Part shown: piece after piece, positions 22,168-32,454 of the stretch | Layout: each line of letters opens with the position of its first letter | How positions within the stretch are numbered: position 1 is the stretch's first letter | Translations under genes and position numbers: made by a program | The notes under the pieces: generated by a model | The model's input: only the letters and a program-made list of their open reading frames with translations | Told to the model about the DNA's origin: nothing | Databases searched by the model: none | Origin: Agreia sp. PsM10 | Lineage (GTDB): Bacteria > Actinomycetota > Actinomycetes > Actinomycetales > Microbacteriaceae | NCBI RefSeq assembly: GCF_030433855.1 | Contig: NZ_JARUXC010000005.1 | Span: forward strand, 1 to 64,000 | DNA length: 64,000 nt | Reading direction: 5' to 3'

Positions 22168-23190
22168 TCAACTCTCCCCGAGTGCTCGGGAGAGATATCG
22201 GGCCACCGCGCGCACCGCGGCGATGTTGCTCGAATAGTCCATTCGTGTCGGGCCGAGCACACCGAGGTGGGCGAGCGATCCGCCCTGCGCGCTGTACCCG
22301 CTCGCCAGGATGGACGTCTCGCCCAGCCCGAATGGAGCGTTCTCGCGGCCGATGCTCACGGAGACGCCGCGCTGGTCGGCCTCGAGCTCGCTGAACAGCC
22401 GAAGCAGCACGACCTGCTCCTCGACCGCTTCGAGCACGGGCAGGATGCTTCCGTGGAAGTCGTTTTCGGTGCGCACCAGGTTGGATGCCCCGGCGATCAC
22501 GAGCTTGTCGTGTCGCGTGGCCGCCACGTGCTCGGCGATGGCCGCAACGATGGCCCGCACCACGGGCGTGCGGGAGGCGGCGAACATGCCGGGAAGATCT
22601 CCGAGCCGGGCCGCGGCCTCGACGACGCCGACGCCCGCGAGCGCGGTGTTGAGCTTTGCCCGGATCTCGCCGATGAAGTCGACATCGACCTCGCCCGGCA
22701 CGTCGACGACCCGCTGGTCGACGTGGCCGGAGTCGGTGATCACGACGAGGAGCAGCTTCTGGGGAGCGAGGGCCACCACCTCGAGGTGGCGGAACCGGGC
22801 CTGCTGCAGCGAGGGGTACTGCACCATGGCGACCTGCCGGGTGAGCTGAGAAAGGAGGCGCACGGTGCGGGCGAGCACGTCGTCGAGGTCTGCGGACTCG
22901 CCGAGGAACGTCTCGATGGCCTGCCGCTGGGCCGGAGTGAGCGGCTTCAGATCGGCGAGATGGTCGACGAAGAGCCGGTATCCCTTGTCGGTGGGTATGC
23001 GGCCCGACGAGGTGTGCGGCGCGGTGATCAGTTCTTCTTCTTCGAGGAGCGCCATGTCGTTGCGGATGGTGGCCGCCGAGACACCGAACGAATGCCGGTC
23101 GACGATCGACTTCGACCCCACCGGCTCGCGCGAGGCCACATAGTCCTGCACGATGACGCGGAGCACTTCGAGGCTGCGGTCCGAGACCAT
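22168..23190 (-). CDS. hrcA: Heat-inducible transcription repressor HrcA
   Basis: 340 aa. N-terminal winged helix (about 1-75, with SREPVGSKSIVDRH and SAATIRNDMALLEEEEL), then the GAF-like HrcA domain. It represses chaperone genes by binding CIRCE; folding of HrcA depends on GroEL. The open frame continues 55 codons upstream, but ATG at 23190 gives the conserved N terminus. A CIRCE element lies 63 bp upstream, so the gene is autoregulated together with dnaJ. Confidence 0.97.
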   Translation of the reverse strand: MVSDRSLEVLRVIVQDYVASREPVGSKSIVDRHSFGVSAATIRNDMALLEEEELITAPHTSSGRIPTDKGYRLFVDHLADLKPLTPAQRQAIETFLGESADLDDVLARTVRLLSQLTRQVAMVQYPSLQQARFRHLEVVALAPQKLLLVVITDSGHVDQRVVDVPGEVDVDFIGEIRAKLNTALAGVGVVEAAARLGDLPGMFAASRTPVVRAIVAAIAEHVAATRHDKLVIAGASNLVRTENDFHGSILPVLEAVEEQVVLLRLFSELEADQRGVSVSIGRENAPFGLGETSILASGYSAQGGSLAHLGVLGPTRMDYSSNIAAVRAVARYLSRALGES

Positions 23191-23252
23191 GTCGTCACCT
23201 CTCTCTCGTCTGCACTCTGTCGCGTGCGTCGTGTGCACAGGCTCGCGAACGA

Positions 23253-23284
23253 TTGGCACTCCGAGATCCTGAGTGCCAATTATA
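23253..23284 (-). promoter_or_regulatory. CIRCE operator with adjoining -10 box before hrcA
   Basis: TTGGCACTC (23253-23261), a 9-bp spacer, and GAGTGCCAA (23271-23279) form a perfect 9-bp inverted repeat with exact CIRCE spacing and one change per arm from TTAGCACTC. On the minus strand TATAAT occupies 23279-23284, touching the operator, so HrcA bound here would cover the transcription start of hrcA-dnaJ. Confidence 0.92.
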
Positions 23285-23378
23285 TCTTGCCCGCGGACCA
23301 TGGGGATCATTGCCCGCCGAACCCGTTCCGCAGTATCTTGTGCTGAAGCCCACATCCAGTGACGAAAGGCCGCGACTC

Positions 23379-23933
23379 ATGTCCGATCCCAACTCGACGC
23401 CGCAGAACAATCCGGGCTCGGGCGAGCCGACACCTCCCCCGTACACCCCACCGGCAGGGCAGGTTCCGCCCGACTTCGGAACACCGGCCGGCGGCTCCGT
23501 TCCGCCGCAGTACGGCTCGCCGCCTGCAGGCCAGACGCCGCCTCCCGGATACACGCCGCAGCCGGCCGCGGCGCCGGGTGCACCACTGAGCCAGTCCGAC
23601 GACAAGCTGTGGGCCTCGCTCGCGCACTTCGGAGGCGTGCTGAGCTTCATCCCTCCCCTCATCATCTGGCTGGTCTTCAAAGACCGCGGCCCCCTGGTCA
23701 ACCAGGAGGGCAAGGAGTCGCTCAACTACCAGATCACGATCGCCATAGCGTGGGTGGCGTATGCCATCCTGAGCGCGATCCTGGCGTTCATCCCCATCCT
23801 CGGTCCGATTCTCGCCCTGATCCTGGTCCTGGCGATCTGGGCGGCCCAGATCGTCTTCCCGATCATCGGCGGCGTGAAGGTGAACGGCGGCGGCACCTAC
23901 CGCTACCCCTTCGCCATCCGCCTCATCAAGTAA
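23379..23933 (+). CDS. DUF4870 membrane protein, long form
   Basis: 184 aa. A Pro/Gly/Gln-rich low-complexity N-terminal third (to about residue 75) is followed by the DUF4870 core: KLWASLAHFGGVLSFIPPLIIWLV, the VNQEGKESLNYQITI segment and two more hydrophobic helices. The function of the family is unknown. ATG at 23379 has GAAAGG about nine bases upstream. It is divergent from hrcA, and its promoter region abuts the CIRCE element. A shorter relative follows. Confidence 0.88.
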   Translation: MSDPNSTPQNNPGSGEPTPPPYTPPAGQVPPDFGTPAGGSVPPQYGSPPAGQTPPPGYTPQPAAAPGAPLSQSDDKLWASLAHFGGVLSFIPPLIIWLVFKDRGPLVNQEGKESLNYQITIAIAWVAYAILSAILAFIPILGPILALILVLAIWAAQIVFPIIGGVKVNGGGTYRYPFAIRLIK

Positions 23934-23962
23934 TCCCCCATCAAGTAGCCCATTCCGCACCG

Positions 23963-23995
23963 AGCGCCGGTCGACACCTCGTGTCGGTCGGCGCT
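23963..23995 (+). terminator. Terminator after first DUF4870 gene
   Basis: An outer stem AGCGCCG / CGGCGCT and an inner stem CGACA / TGTCG enclose a short loop, followed by TGTTGGTTT. It lies 29 bp after the stop codon and separates the two DUF4870 genes, so the second needs its own promoter. Confidence 0.7.
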
Positions 23996-24014
23996 TGTTG
24001 GTTTAATGGGTGAC

Positions 24015-24395
24015 ATGACTGCAGCCCCGCCTCCGTTCGAGACCGCATACCAGCCCCAGCCGCCTATGACGCCGCAAGACCAGCGCCTCTGGGCGACGCT
24101 CATCCACCTCGGAGGAATCCTGTTCGGATTCCTGCCCGCGCTCGTGGGTTACCTCGTCCTGAAGAGCCGCGGCGAGTTCATCCGGCAGCACACCCTCGAG
24201 GAGCTGAACTTCCAGATCTCCCTGGCCATCTACATGGCGGCCCTCGTGCTCATCGGCATACCCACGTTCTTCATCGGCACGATCCTCGCCCTGCCGCTGG
24301 CAGTCGCCGCGATCATCTTCATGATCATCGCCGCCGTGAAGTCGAACGCGGGCGAGTTCTACCGTTACCCGCTGATCTTCCGCTTCGTCAAGTAG
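24015..24395 (+). CDS. DUF4870 membrane protein, short form
   Basis: 126 aa paralogue of the preceding gene with the same plan: short Pro-rich start, RLWATLIHLGGILFGFLPALVGYLV, the FIRQHTLEELNFQISLAIY segment and the YRYPLIFRFVK end, which matches YRYPFAIRLIK of the neighbour. There is an in-frame ATG at 24006, but TTTAAT (24002-24007) ends seven bases before ATG 24015, which favours a leaderless start there. Function unknown. Confidence 0.87.
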   Translation: MTAAPPPFETAYQPQPPMTPQDQRLWATLIHLGGILFGFLPALVGYLVLKSRGEFIRQHTLEELNFQISLAIYMAALVLIGIPTFFIGTILALPLAVAAIIFMIIAAVKSNAGEFYRYPLIFRFVK

Positions 24396-24411
24396 CCGTG
24401 TCGCCGGCTCG

Positions 24412-25635
24412 CTAATCGGTGAGTCGGCGCACGACGGCGTCGGCGAGAAGCCGACCGCGCAGCGTCAGCACCACGGTGCCCGCGATGGCCGAGCGCCCGT
24501 CGATGAGGCCGTCGGCGATCAGGCCTGCGACCTCTCGCCTCGGCTCCGCCGCGAGCGAGTCCACTCGCAGGCCTTCCCGGATGCGCGTGAGGAGCAGAAC
24601 CCGCTCGGTCTCGCGCGTCGCGGCATCCAGTGTCTCTCTGCCGGCGGCCGGCGAATGGCCTGCGGCGATGCGCTCGGCGTACGCGGCCGGATGCTTCACG
24701 TTCCACCACCGGGTGTCGCCGACGTAGCTGTGCGCTCCGGGGCCCACGCCCCACCAGTCGTGACCCTGCCAGTAGGCGAGGTTGTGCCGCGACACGTACC
24801 TCTCGTCGGCGGCCCAGTTGCTGACCTCGTACCAGGAGTATCCGGCTGCGGCGAGCATGGCGTCGGCCAGTTCGTACATGTCGGCCTCGAGGTCGTCGTC
24901 GGGCTCCTCGACCTCTCCCGACTTGATCTGCCGCGCGAGCTTCGTGCCCTGCTCGACGATGAGCGCGTAGGCCGACAGATGATCGGGAGCCGACGCGAGG
25001 GCGCTCTCGAGCGAGGTGCGCCAGTTCTCGAGCGACTCCCCCGGCGTTCCGTAGATGAGGTCGAGGCTCACCTGGAGCCCGGCCTCGCGCGCCCACTGCA
25101 CGACCAGCGGAACCCGCTCAGGGTCGTGGGTGCGGTCGAGTGTGCGCAGCACGTGCGGCACGGCGGACTGCATGCCGAAGCTGACCCTGGTGAATCCGGC
25201 GTCGGCGAGGGTCTTCAGGTAGTCGGCGTCGACGCTGTCGGGGTTCGCCTCGGTGGTGACCTCGGCCCCCGGCTGGAACCCCCAGGCGTCGCGAACCGAG
25301 CCGAGCATGCGCACGAGGTTCTCGGCGGGCAGGAGCGTCGGCGTGCCTCCCCCGAAGAAGACCGTCGACACGGGCCTGGCCGGCACGCCCGACTCGTCGA
25401 GCACGCGACGGGCGAGGTCGACCTCGGCGACGGCCTGCGACGCGTAGTCGGACTGCTTGGCACCCCGCAGCTCGGTGGCCGTGTAGGTGTTGAAGTCGCA
25501 GTAGCCGCAACGCACCCGGCAGAACGGCACGTGCAGGTAGACGCCGAAGTTGCGGGAGGCCGCATCCCGTGCGGAGTCGGCGGGCAGCATGCCGTCGAGG
25601 GGGGCGGGATCGCCGAGGGGAAGCGCGGCACCCAT
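24412..25635 (-). CDS. hemW: Heme chaperone HemW (radical SAM)
   Basis: 407 aa. The N-terminal radical-SAM cluster motif is in HVPFCRVRCGYCDFNTYT, followed by FFGGGTPTLL and the HemW C-terminal domain. HemW was long annotated as oxygen-independent coproporphyrinogen oxidase, but members act in heme handling and lack that activity. It follows DUF1990 by 28 bp in the lepA direction; lepA-hemW linkage is common in actinobacteria. The first 30 residues may be extra, as the start has no good ribosome-binding site. Confidence 0.93.
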   Translation of the reverse strand: MGAALPLGDPAPLDGMLPADSARDAASRNFGVYLHVPFCRVRCGYCDFNTYTATELRGAKQSDYASQAVAEVDLARRVLDESGVPARPVSTVFFGGGTPTLLPAENLVRMLGSVRDAWGFQPGAEVTTEANPDSVDADYLKTLADAGFTRVSFGMQSAVPHVLRTLDRTHDPERVPLVVQWAREAGLQVSLDLIYGTPGESLENWRTSLESALASAPDHLSAYALIVEQGTKLARQIKSGEVEEPDDDLEADMYELADAMLAAAGYSWYEVSNWAADERYVSRHNLAYWQGHDWWGVGPGAHSYVGDTRWWNVKHPAAYAERIAAGHSPAAGRETLDAATRETERVLLLTRIREGLRVDSLAAEPRREVAGLIADGLIDGRSAIAGTVVLTLRGRLLADAVVRRLTD

Positions 25636-25663
25636 CAGAGCGCTGCAGACGCGCGGGAACTGC

Positions 25664-26317
25664 TCACGCCGCGCGTCCGGGAAGAAGAGCCCGCAGATAG
25701 CGTTTCGTCATCAGTCGCTGCTGACGACGGAGCAGCGGAGCCACCGCCCGGTAGAACGGCGTGCTGCCCCTGGAGAAGGCGCGAACAGTGAACCAGACCG
25801 AGTCGTCGGGCTCGTGGGTGACGACGAAGCTCTCCTCGCCCTCCTCCGGATGCCCGGGGAGCGTTCCGTAGGCGAAGCCCGCCTCGTTCGGCTCGTCGAT
25901 CACGAGCACCACGCGCACGGGTGCCGTGACCTCGCGGCCGTAGGCCCGGATGCGCAGGTCGGCCGTGACCCCGGCCGAGATCTGCGGCGTGCCGTCTTCG
26001 GAGTAGGTGAGCTCGGGATTGACGTCGCGCGGGGCCAGGGGCGTGCCGTCGGCGTCGTAGACGAGTCCGGCGTAGTCGGTGTCGCTCGGCGTGGGCAGTT
26101 CGATGTTCGACACCACGATGCCGCTGTTCTTCTGCACGCCCCAGGCGAGCAGGGTCGCCGCGGCGGCCTCGAAGCGGTCGCGACCGGAGCCGATGCGGAT
26201 GCTGTCCTCGGCCGGCCTGTACCCCTTGGGCGGGTAGAACATGAGATCGTCGGCCTGCGAGGCGCCGACGGCCGCGTAGGTGAGGGACTCGCCGGTGTGG
26301 GTGGAGCGCTGTGCCAT
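25664..26317 (-). CDS. DUF1990 domain protein
   Basis: 217 aa. The core (LTYAAVGASQ, PKGYRPAEDSIRIGSGRDRFEAAAATLLAWGVQKNSG, FAYGTLPGHPEEGEESFVV, FSRGSTPFYRAVAPLLRRQQ) is the DUF1990 (YndJ C-terminal-like) family of unknown function; the fold is probably SRPBCC-like. It begins 4 bp after the lepA stop and precedes hemW, so it is co-transcribed with them. Confidence 0.88.
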   Translation of the reverse strand: MAQRSTHTGESLTYAAVGASQADDLMFYPPKGYRPAEDSIRIGSGRDRFEAAAATLLAWGVQKNSGIVVSNIELPTPSDTDYAGLVYDADGTPLAPRDVNPELTYSEDGTPQISAGVTADLRIRAYGREVTAPVRVVLVIDEPNEAGFAYGTLPGHPEEGEESFVVTHEPDDSVWFTVRAFSRGSTPFYRAVAPLLRRQQRLMTKRYLRALLPGRAA

Positions 26318-26321
26318 CGGG

Positions 26322-28175
<1,854 letters not shown>

Positions 28176-28290
28176 ACGTTCCTCTTGTGTCGTACGGCAG
28201 GTAAGCGCCCATTCTCTCACGTTGTTCGAGGCCGACGCTTTTCGTCACGGAGAGGAGGCGGTCGGTTCTCCGGCGCGGTTGAATGTGGTC

Positions 28291-29184
28291 ATGAGTATTC
28301 TCCTTACCGGCGCCTCCGGCTACATCGGGTCCGCAGTCCTCCGCCAGCTCCGACTGCAGGGGCGCGATGTGACCGCCCTCGTGCGTTCGCCCGAGAAGGC
28401 CGCCAAGGTCGAGGCTCTCGGAGCCGCAGCGATGATCGGCGACATCACCGACTCGGAGCTGGTGACGGAACTGGCGATCGCGAGCGACGGCGTCATTCAC
28501 CTCGCCTCTCCCGGCGACGACTCCAGCCGCGACGTCGACGATTCATTCGTGACAGCCGTCTTCGCCGGACTCGAGGGCAGCGACAAGCGCTACGTGCACA
28601 CCGGCGGAATCTGGGTGTGGGGCAGCAACCCCGACATCACCGAGGACTCTCCCCGCGATGCCCCGCCCATCACCGCGTGGCGCTGGGAGATCGAGAAGCG
28701 CGTGCTCGAGGCCCAGGGCGTCTCCACCACCCTGATCGCGCCTGCCATCGTCTTCGGGCACGGTGCAGGCATCCCGAGCATCTTCATCGCCGAACAGGAC
28801 GGCCAGGGAACGGCGCCCGCCGTGCAGCTCGTGGGCGACGGCTCGCAGCACTGGACGACGGTGCACGTCGACGACCTGGCCGAGCTGTACATCCTCGCCT
28901 TCGATCTCGGCGAGTCCGGCTCCACCTACATCGGCGCCAGTGGCGAGAACCCCACCGTGCGCGAAATCGGCGAGGCCGCCGCGTTCGGCCAGAAGCTCGA
29001 CTCCCGCGTCGAGGAGCGCACGATCGAGGAGACCCGGGCCCGTCTCGGAGAGGCGTTCGCCGACGCGCTGTTGCTCGACCAGCAGGCGCGCGGAAGCGCC
29101 GCACGCATCGATCTGGGCTGGGAGCCGAACGGTCCGAGCCTCCTCGACGAGCTGCGCACCGGCTCGTACGCATCGAAGGGCTAG
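28291..29184 (+). CDS. NAD-dependent epimerase/dehydratase family protein
   Basis: 297 aa extended-SDR protein. The N-terminal Rossmann motif TGASGYIGSAVLRQL (TGxxGxxG) and the acidic IGDITD segment bind NAD(P). The usual YxxxK pair is not clear; the matching region reads WRWEIEKRVLE, so it may be an atypical NmrA/epimerase-like reductase. The substrate is unknown. ATG at 28291 was chosen because it starts directly at the first beta strand. The open frame upstream overlaps lepA in antisense and is ignored. Confidence 0.87.
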   Translation: MSILLTGASGYIGSAVLRQLRLQGRDVTALVRSPEKAAKVEALGAAAMIGDITDSELVTELAIASDGVIHLASPGDDSSRDVDDSFVTAVFAGLEGSDKRYVHTGGIWVWGSNPDITEDSPRDAPPITAWRWEIEKRVLEAQGVSTTLIAPAIVFGHGAGIPSIFIAEQDGQGTAPAVQLVGDGSQHWTTVHVDDLAELYILAFDLGESGSTYIGASGENPTVREIGEAAAFGQKLDSRVEERTIEETRARLGEAFADALLLDQQARGSAARIDLGWEPNGPSLLDELRTGSYASKG

Positions 29185-29206
29185 CCGACCTCGCACACGG
29201 GCCTGC

Positions 29207-29233
29207 GGCCTCGACTGCTCAGAGGTCGAGGCC
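29207..29233. terminator. Convergent hairpin between epimerase and aminotransferase genes
   Basis: A perfect 9-bp stem GGCCTCGAC / GTCGAGGCC with a 9-nt loop, 22 bp after the epimerase stop and extending over the last codons of the convergent aminotransferase-GNAT gene. There is no strong T-run. It is placed to act as a terminator for the plus-strand epimerase gene. Confidence 0.5.
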
Positions 29234-30877
29234 GTAGGCGCGCGACGGCTCGATCCCCGGAGGGTTCTCGCGATCCGGCATGCGCGAGAAGCCGCGCCTC
29301 TCGTACAGCCCGTGCGCCGTCGTCATCTCGGTTCCACTGTTCATCACCACGCGCCGGGCGCCGCGCTGCCTCGCGAGCTCGATCACGAAGTCGGTGAGGA
29401 TGCTGCCGATCCGGCGGCCGCGCGCCGCCGGGTCGACCGCGAGCAGCCGGAAGTCGAACTCGCCCGGTCGTCCGAGCGGCGTGAGGAGCTCGCCGGGCCG
29501 CGGCGTCGTGACCGACCCGAGGATGCTGCCGGTCGCGTCGTCGACGGCGACCCAGACCTCGCCGACGGCCGCGTGGTGCGGCACGTCGAGGATCTGCACG
29601 GCGTAGTCGTCTCCGATCGTGAACTCGAGCCGATAGGCGTCGAGACGCTGGCGGCCGATCAGGTCGTGCTCGTCGGGGCGGGCGAGACGCACGGTGACGC
29701 CCTCGCGTTCGGCCGCGTGCGCATCCGGTCGGCGGCGCACGGGCTCGGGCAGGCGCCGGATGCCCTCGAGCAGGTCGTCGAGGCCCGCAGCGACACAGAT
29801 GCGGATCCAGCCCTCTCCCCCGCGTCCGAACGCGCTACCGGGCGCGACGGCGACGCGCTTCTCGAGGAGGAAGCGCTCGGCCCATCCGGCGACGTCGCCT
29901 CCAGTCGCGTAGCCGACGTTGATCCACAGGTAGAACGCTCCCGACGGCTGGAGGTACTCGATGCCGCGCTGCTGGAGAAGAGCGGTGGCCGCGTCGAGGT
30001 TCTGCCGGTAGTGCACGCCGGCGGCTGCCACGTGCGCCTGGTCTCCCTCGACGGCTGCGAGCGCGGCGAGCTGGGCGGGCGTGTTGACGCAGCTGATCAT
30101 CGCCTCCTGCGCCGTGCGCATGGTGGTCGCGAGGCCGGGAGGCGTCACGAGGTACCCGACCCGGGCGCCGGTGAGCGCATAGGTCTTCGACAGGGAGAAG
30201 ACGGAGAACACCCTGTCGTCGGCGTCGAGGCTGGCGACAGAGACATGGGGAGCCTCATAGCTGAAGGCCTCGTACACCTCGTCGCTCAGAATCCAGAGAT
30301 CGTTCTCGCGGGCGAAGTCGACGAGCGCCCGCAGGGTCTCCACCGGGAAGATCGCGCCCAGCGGATTCGACGGCGAGTTGATGACGATCATGCGCGTCTT
30401 CGGCGTGACGAGCCGTCGCAGCTCGTCGAGGTCGGGCAGGAACGCGTTGTCGCGGCGCAGGGGGTACGGAACGGAGACGGCCGAGATCATGGCGGCATTC
30501 ATGGCGAAGGTCGAATACCCGGGATCGGGGATGAGCACCTCGTCGCCGGGCGCGAGCGTGAGGCTCATGGCGAGGTAGAGGGCCTGCATACCGCCGCAGG
30601 TGACCCAGACCTGCTCGGTGTCGACCACGACGTCGTTCTCGCGGGCGAGCTTGCGCACGAGCGCCTCCCGAAGGGGAAGCAGTCCGCCGTTGGGCCCGTA
30701 GTCCGTCTTATCGGCGAGCCACGCATCCGACCCGGCCTTCAGGATCTCGGCGGAGACGTCGACATCGGGCTCCCCCACGGCGAGCATCAGCACGTCGTCG
30801 AGCGACAGGGCCATCTCGAAGATGCGGCGGATTCCCGACGGGGGAACGGAATCGATGTGGGATGCGAGCTGTGGCAT
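29219..30877 (-). CDS. PLP aminotransferase fused to a GNAT acetyltransferase
   Basis: 552 aa two-domain protein. Residues 1-380 are a class I/II aminotransferase with the INSPSNPLG asparagine motif, ILSDEVYEAF and the Schiff-base lysine K231 in FSLSKTYALTGARVGYL. After a charged linker (about 381-392), residues 393-552 form a GNAT domain with the acetyl-CoA loop in VDPAARGRRIGSIL and the YERRGF end. The substrate is unknown; a transamination-plus-acetylation pair is possible. ATG at 30877 was chosen; the upstream open frame is Arg-rich. There is no stop or frameshift between the domains. Confidence 0.92.
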   Translation of the reverse strand: MPQLASHIDSVPPSGIRRIFEMALSLDDVLMLAVGEPDVDVSAEILKAGSDAWLADKTDYGPNGGLLPLREALVRKLARENDVVVDTEQVWVTCGGMQALYLAMSLTLAPGDEVLIPDPGYSTFAMNAAMISAVSVPYPLRRDNAFLPDLDELRRLVTPKTRMIVINSPSNPLGAIFPVETLRALVDFARENDLWILSDEVYEAFSYEAPHVSVASLDADDRVFSVFSLSKTYALTGARVGYLVTPPGLATTMRTAQEAMISCVNTPAQLAALAAVEGDQAHVAAAGVHYRQNLDAATALLQQRGIEYLQPSGAFYLWINVGYATGGDVAGWAERFLLEKRVAVAPGSAFGRGGEGWIRICVAAGLDDLLEGIRRLPEPVRRRPDAHAAEREGVTVRLARPDEHDLIGRQRLDAYRLEFTIGDDYAVQILDVPHHAAVGEVWVAVDDATGSILGSVTTPRPGELLTPLGRPGEFDFRLLAVDPAARGRRIGSILTDFVIELARQRGARRVVMNSGTEMTTAHGLYERRGFSRMPDRENPPGIEPSRAYGLDL

Positions 30878-30962
30878 GAGACCATTAACGCTACGCCTCG
30901 GTCGGGGTACGGTGAAACGCCGCAGTCCGCACACGCAGCACGCCTTTCGGGTCGCCTCGATA

Positions 30963-30991
30963 TTGTCGAGACGGCACCCGTCTGGTAACGT
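30963..30991 (+). promoter_or_regulatory. Candidate sigma-A promoter of rpsT
   Basis: TTGTCG (30963-30968) and TAACGT (30986-30991) are separated by 17 bp, about 100 bp before the rpsT start. The spacer contains a 6-bp inverted repeat AGACGG / CCGTCT with a 3-bp gap, which may be chance. A second AT-rich hexamer, TACTAT at 31017-31022, is an alternative -10. Confidence 0.4.
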
Positions 30992-31090
30992 TGCCTGTTG
31001 GCTTACGCTTCCGTCCTACTATGCGGAGCGAACTCGCGGTCGCCGGTCGATCGCATTGCATTCATCCGAACACATACAAGAGGTTATTTC

Positions 31091-31351
31091 GTGGCAAACA
31101 TCAAGTCGCAGATCAAGCGCATCGGCACCAACAAGAAGGCCCAGGAGCGCAACAAGGCCGTCAAGAGTGGGCTGAAGACCGCCATCCGCGCCACCAAGAC
31201 CGCTGTCGCCACGGGCGACAAAGACAAGGCCCTCGCCGCGCTGACCGCAGCGGGCAAGAAGCTCGACAAGGCCGCCTCGAAGGGCGTCATCCACAAGAAC
31301 CAGGCCGCGAACCGCAAGTCGGCTCTCGCGAAGACGGTCGCCTCCCTCTAG
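31091..31351 (+). CDS. rpsT: 30S ribosomal protein S20
   Basis: 86 aa, very Lys/Ala-rich three-helix bundle protein beginning [20 protein letters not shown] and including the [15 protein letters not shown]-terminal segment. It binds the 5' domain of 16S rRNA. GTG at 31091 has AAGAGG seven bases upstream and defines the start. It is monocistronic between a promoter candidate and a strong terminator, and convergent with holA. Confidence 0.98.
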   Translation: MANIKSQIKRIGTNKKAQERNKAVKSGLKTAIRATKTAVATGDKDKALAALTAAGKKLDKAASKGVIHKNQAANRKSALAKTVASL

Positions 31352-31361
31352 AGAGGCACGC

Positions 31362-31401
31362 GCACGAAAAGAGCCCCGCGATTGCGGGGCTTTTTTCGTG
31401 C
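31362..31401. terminator. Bidirectional intrinsic terminator between rpsT and holA
   Basis: Core stem AGCCCCGC / GCGGGGCT with a GATT loop (31372-31391), followed by a T6 run on the plus strand. The A-rich left flank and T-rich right flank extend the pairing (GCACGAAAA with TTTTTTCGTGC), so it can also end minus-strand transcription from holA. This is the most canonical terminator in the window. Confidence 0.93.
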
Positions 31402-31428
31402 CTGAAGCTCATTCGTGCCTGAAGCTCA
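31395..31428. repeat. Perfect 17-bp tandem duplication at the holA stop codon
   Basis: TTCGTGCCTGAAGCTCA occurs twice head to tail (31395-31411 and 31412-31428). The right copy contains the holA TGA stop (31426-31428) and the left copy runs into the terminator. Each unit carries a TGA in the holA frame position, so the duplication leaves the protein unchanged. Confidence 0.95.
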
Positions 31429-32454
31429 ACGGGGCGATTCGCCGCGTTCGGCGATGACTCCGATCATGCGCTCGAGCGAGTAGACCGGGTCGCGACTGCC
31501 GCCCTTGATGTTCTCGTCGGTCTCGGCGAGCATCTGGATGCTTCGCCCGAGACCCGCGCCCGACCAGCCGGCCAGGTCGCGGCGGGCCCGGTCGATCTGC
31601 CAGGGCGCGAGGCCCAGCTGGCCGGCGAGCTGGCCTGATCCGCCGCGCGTACCGAGCACCTTCGCCATGGTGCGCAGCTTCATGGCGAACGCGGCGACCA
31701 TGGGCACGGGATCGGCCCCGGATGCCAGGGCGTGCCGGGCGAGGGCGAGGGCTTCGCCATGCCGGCCCGCGATCGCCATGTCTGCCACAGCGAATGCGCT
31801 GGCCTCGACGCGGCCGCCGTAGTAGCGGTCGACGGTTGCCTCGGTGATCTCGGCCGACGCATCGGCGACGAGCTGCTGGCAGGCGCTGGAGAGCTCGGCC
31901 AGGTCGTCGGAGAATGCGGCGACGAGGGCCCTGAGCGCACCGGCCGACACGCGACGACCGGCCGCGCGGAACTCGGAGGTGGCGAACTCGTAGCGTTCGG
32001 CGTCTTTCTTGAGCTCGGCGCAGACGATCTCGATGCCGCCGCCGGAGCCCGATCGAATGGCGTCGAGAAGTCTCTTGCCGCGCACGCCACCGCCGTGCCG
32101 CAGAACGAGGTAGGTGTCGTCGGCGGGGTTCTCGAGGTAGGAGATCGTCTCGCTGAGGAAGTCGTCGGTGCACTTCTCGACGGAGGACACACGGATCATG
32201 CGCGGCTCGGCGAACAGCGAGGGACTGGCCATCGTGAGGAGCTCGCCGGGAGCATACGACGACGCGTCGATGTCGGAGACCTCGATGCTGGGGTCTTCGA
32301 GCTTCAGCAGGTCTCGCAGCTGCCGGATGCTTCGCTCGGCGAGGAACGACTCCGTGCCGGACACCAGAACGACCGGCGCAGGGCGCACCTGCTCCCACGA
32401 GAGTTGCGGGATGGCGGCCTTCGCCGATGGTTTTGCGCCGCGTGCAGTCGCCAC
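31426..32454 (-). CDS. holA: DNA polymerase III subunit delta
   Basis: 342 aa clamp-loader subunit that opens the beta clamp. The N-terminal AAA+-like domain (PAPVVLVSGTESFLAERSIRQLRDLLK) and C-terminal collar domain (ALARHALASGADPVPMVAAF, LGLAPWQIDRARRDLAGW) match the actinobacterial delta family. GTG start at 32454 with AGGA close upstream. The comEC frame appears to run 151 bp into this gene. The comEA-comEC-holA order is the standard one. Confidence 0.95.
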   Translation of the reverse strand: MATARGAKPSAKAAIPQLSWEQVRPAPVVLVSGTESFLAERSIRQLRDLLKLEDPSIEVSDIDASSYAPGELLTMASPSLFAEPRMIRVSSVEKCTDDFLSETISYLENPADDTYLVLRHGGGVRGKRLLDAIRSGSGGGIEIVCAELKKDAERYEFATSEFRAAGRRVSAGALRALVAAFSDDLAELSSACQQLVADASAEITEATVDRYYGGRVEASAFAVADMAIAGRHGEALALARHALASGADPVPMVAAFAMKLRTMAKVLGTRGGSGQLAGQLGLAPWQIDRARRDLAGWSGAGLGRSIQMLAETDENIKGGSRDPVYSLERMIGVIAERGESPR

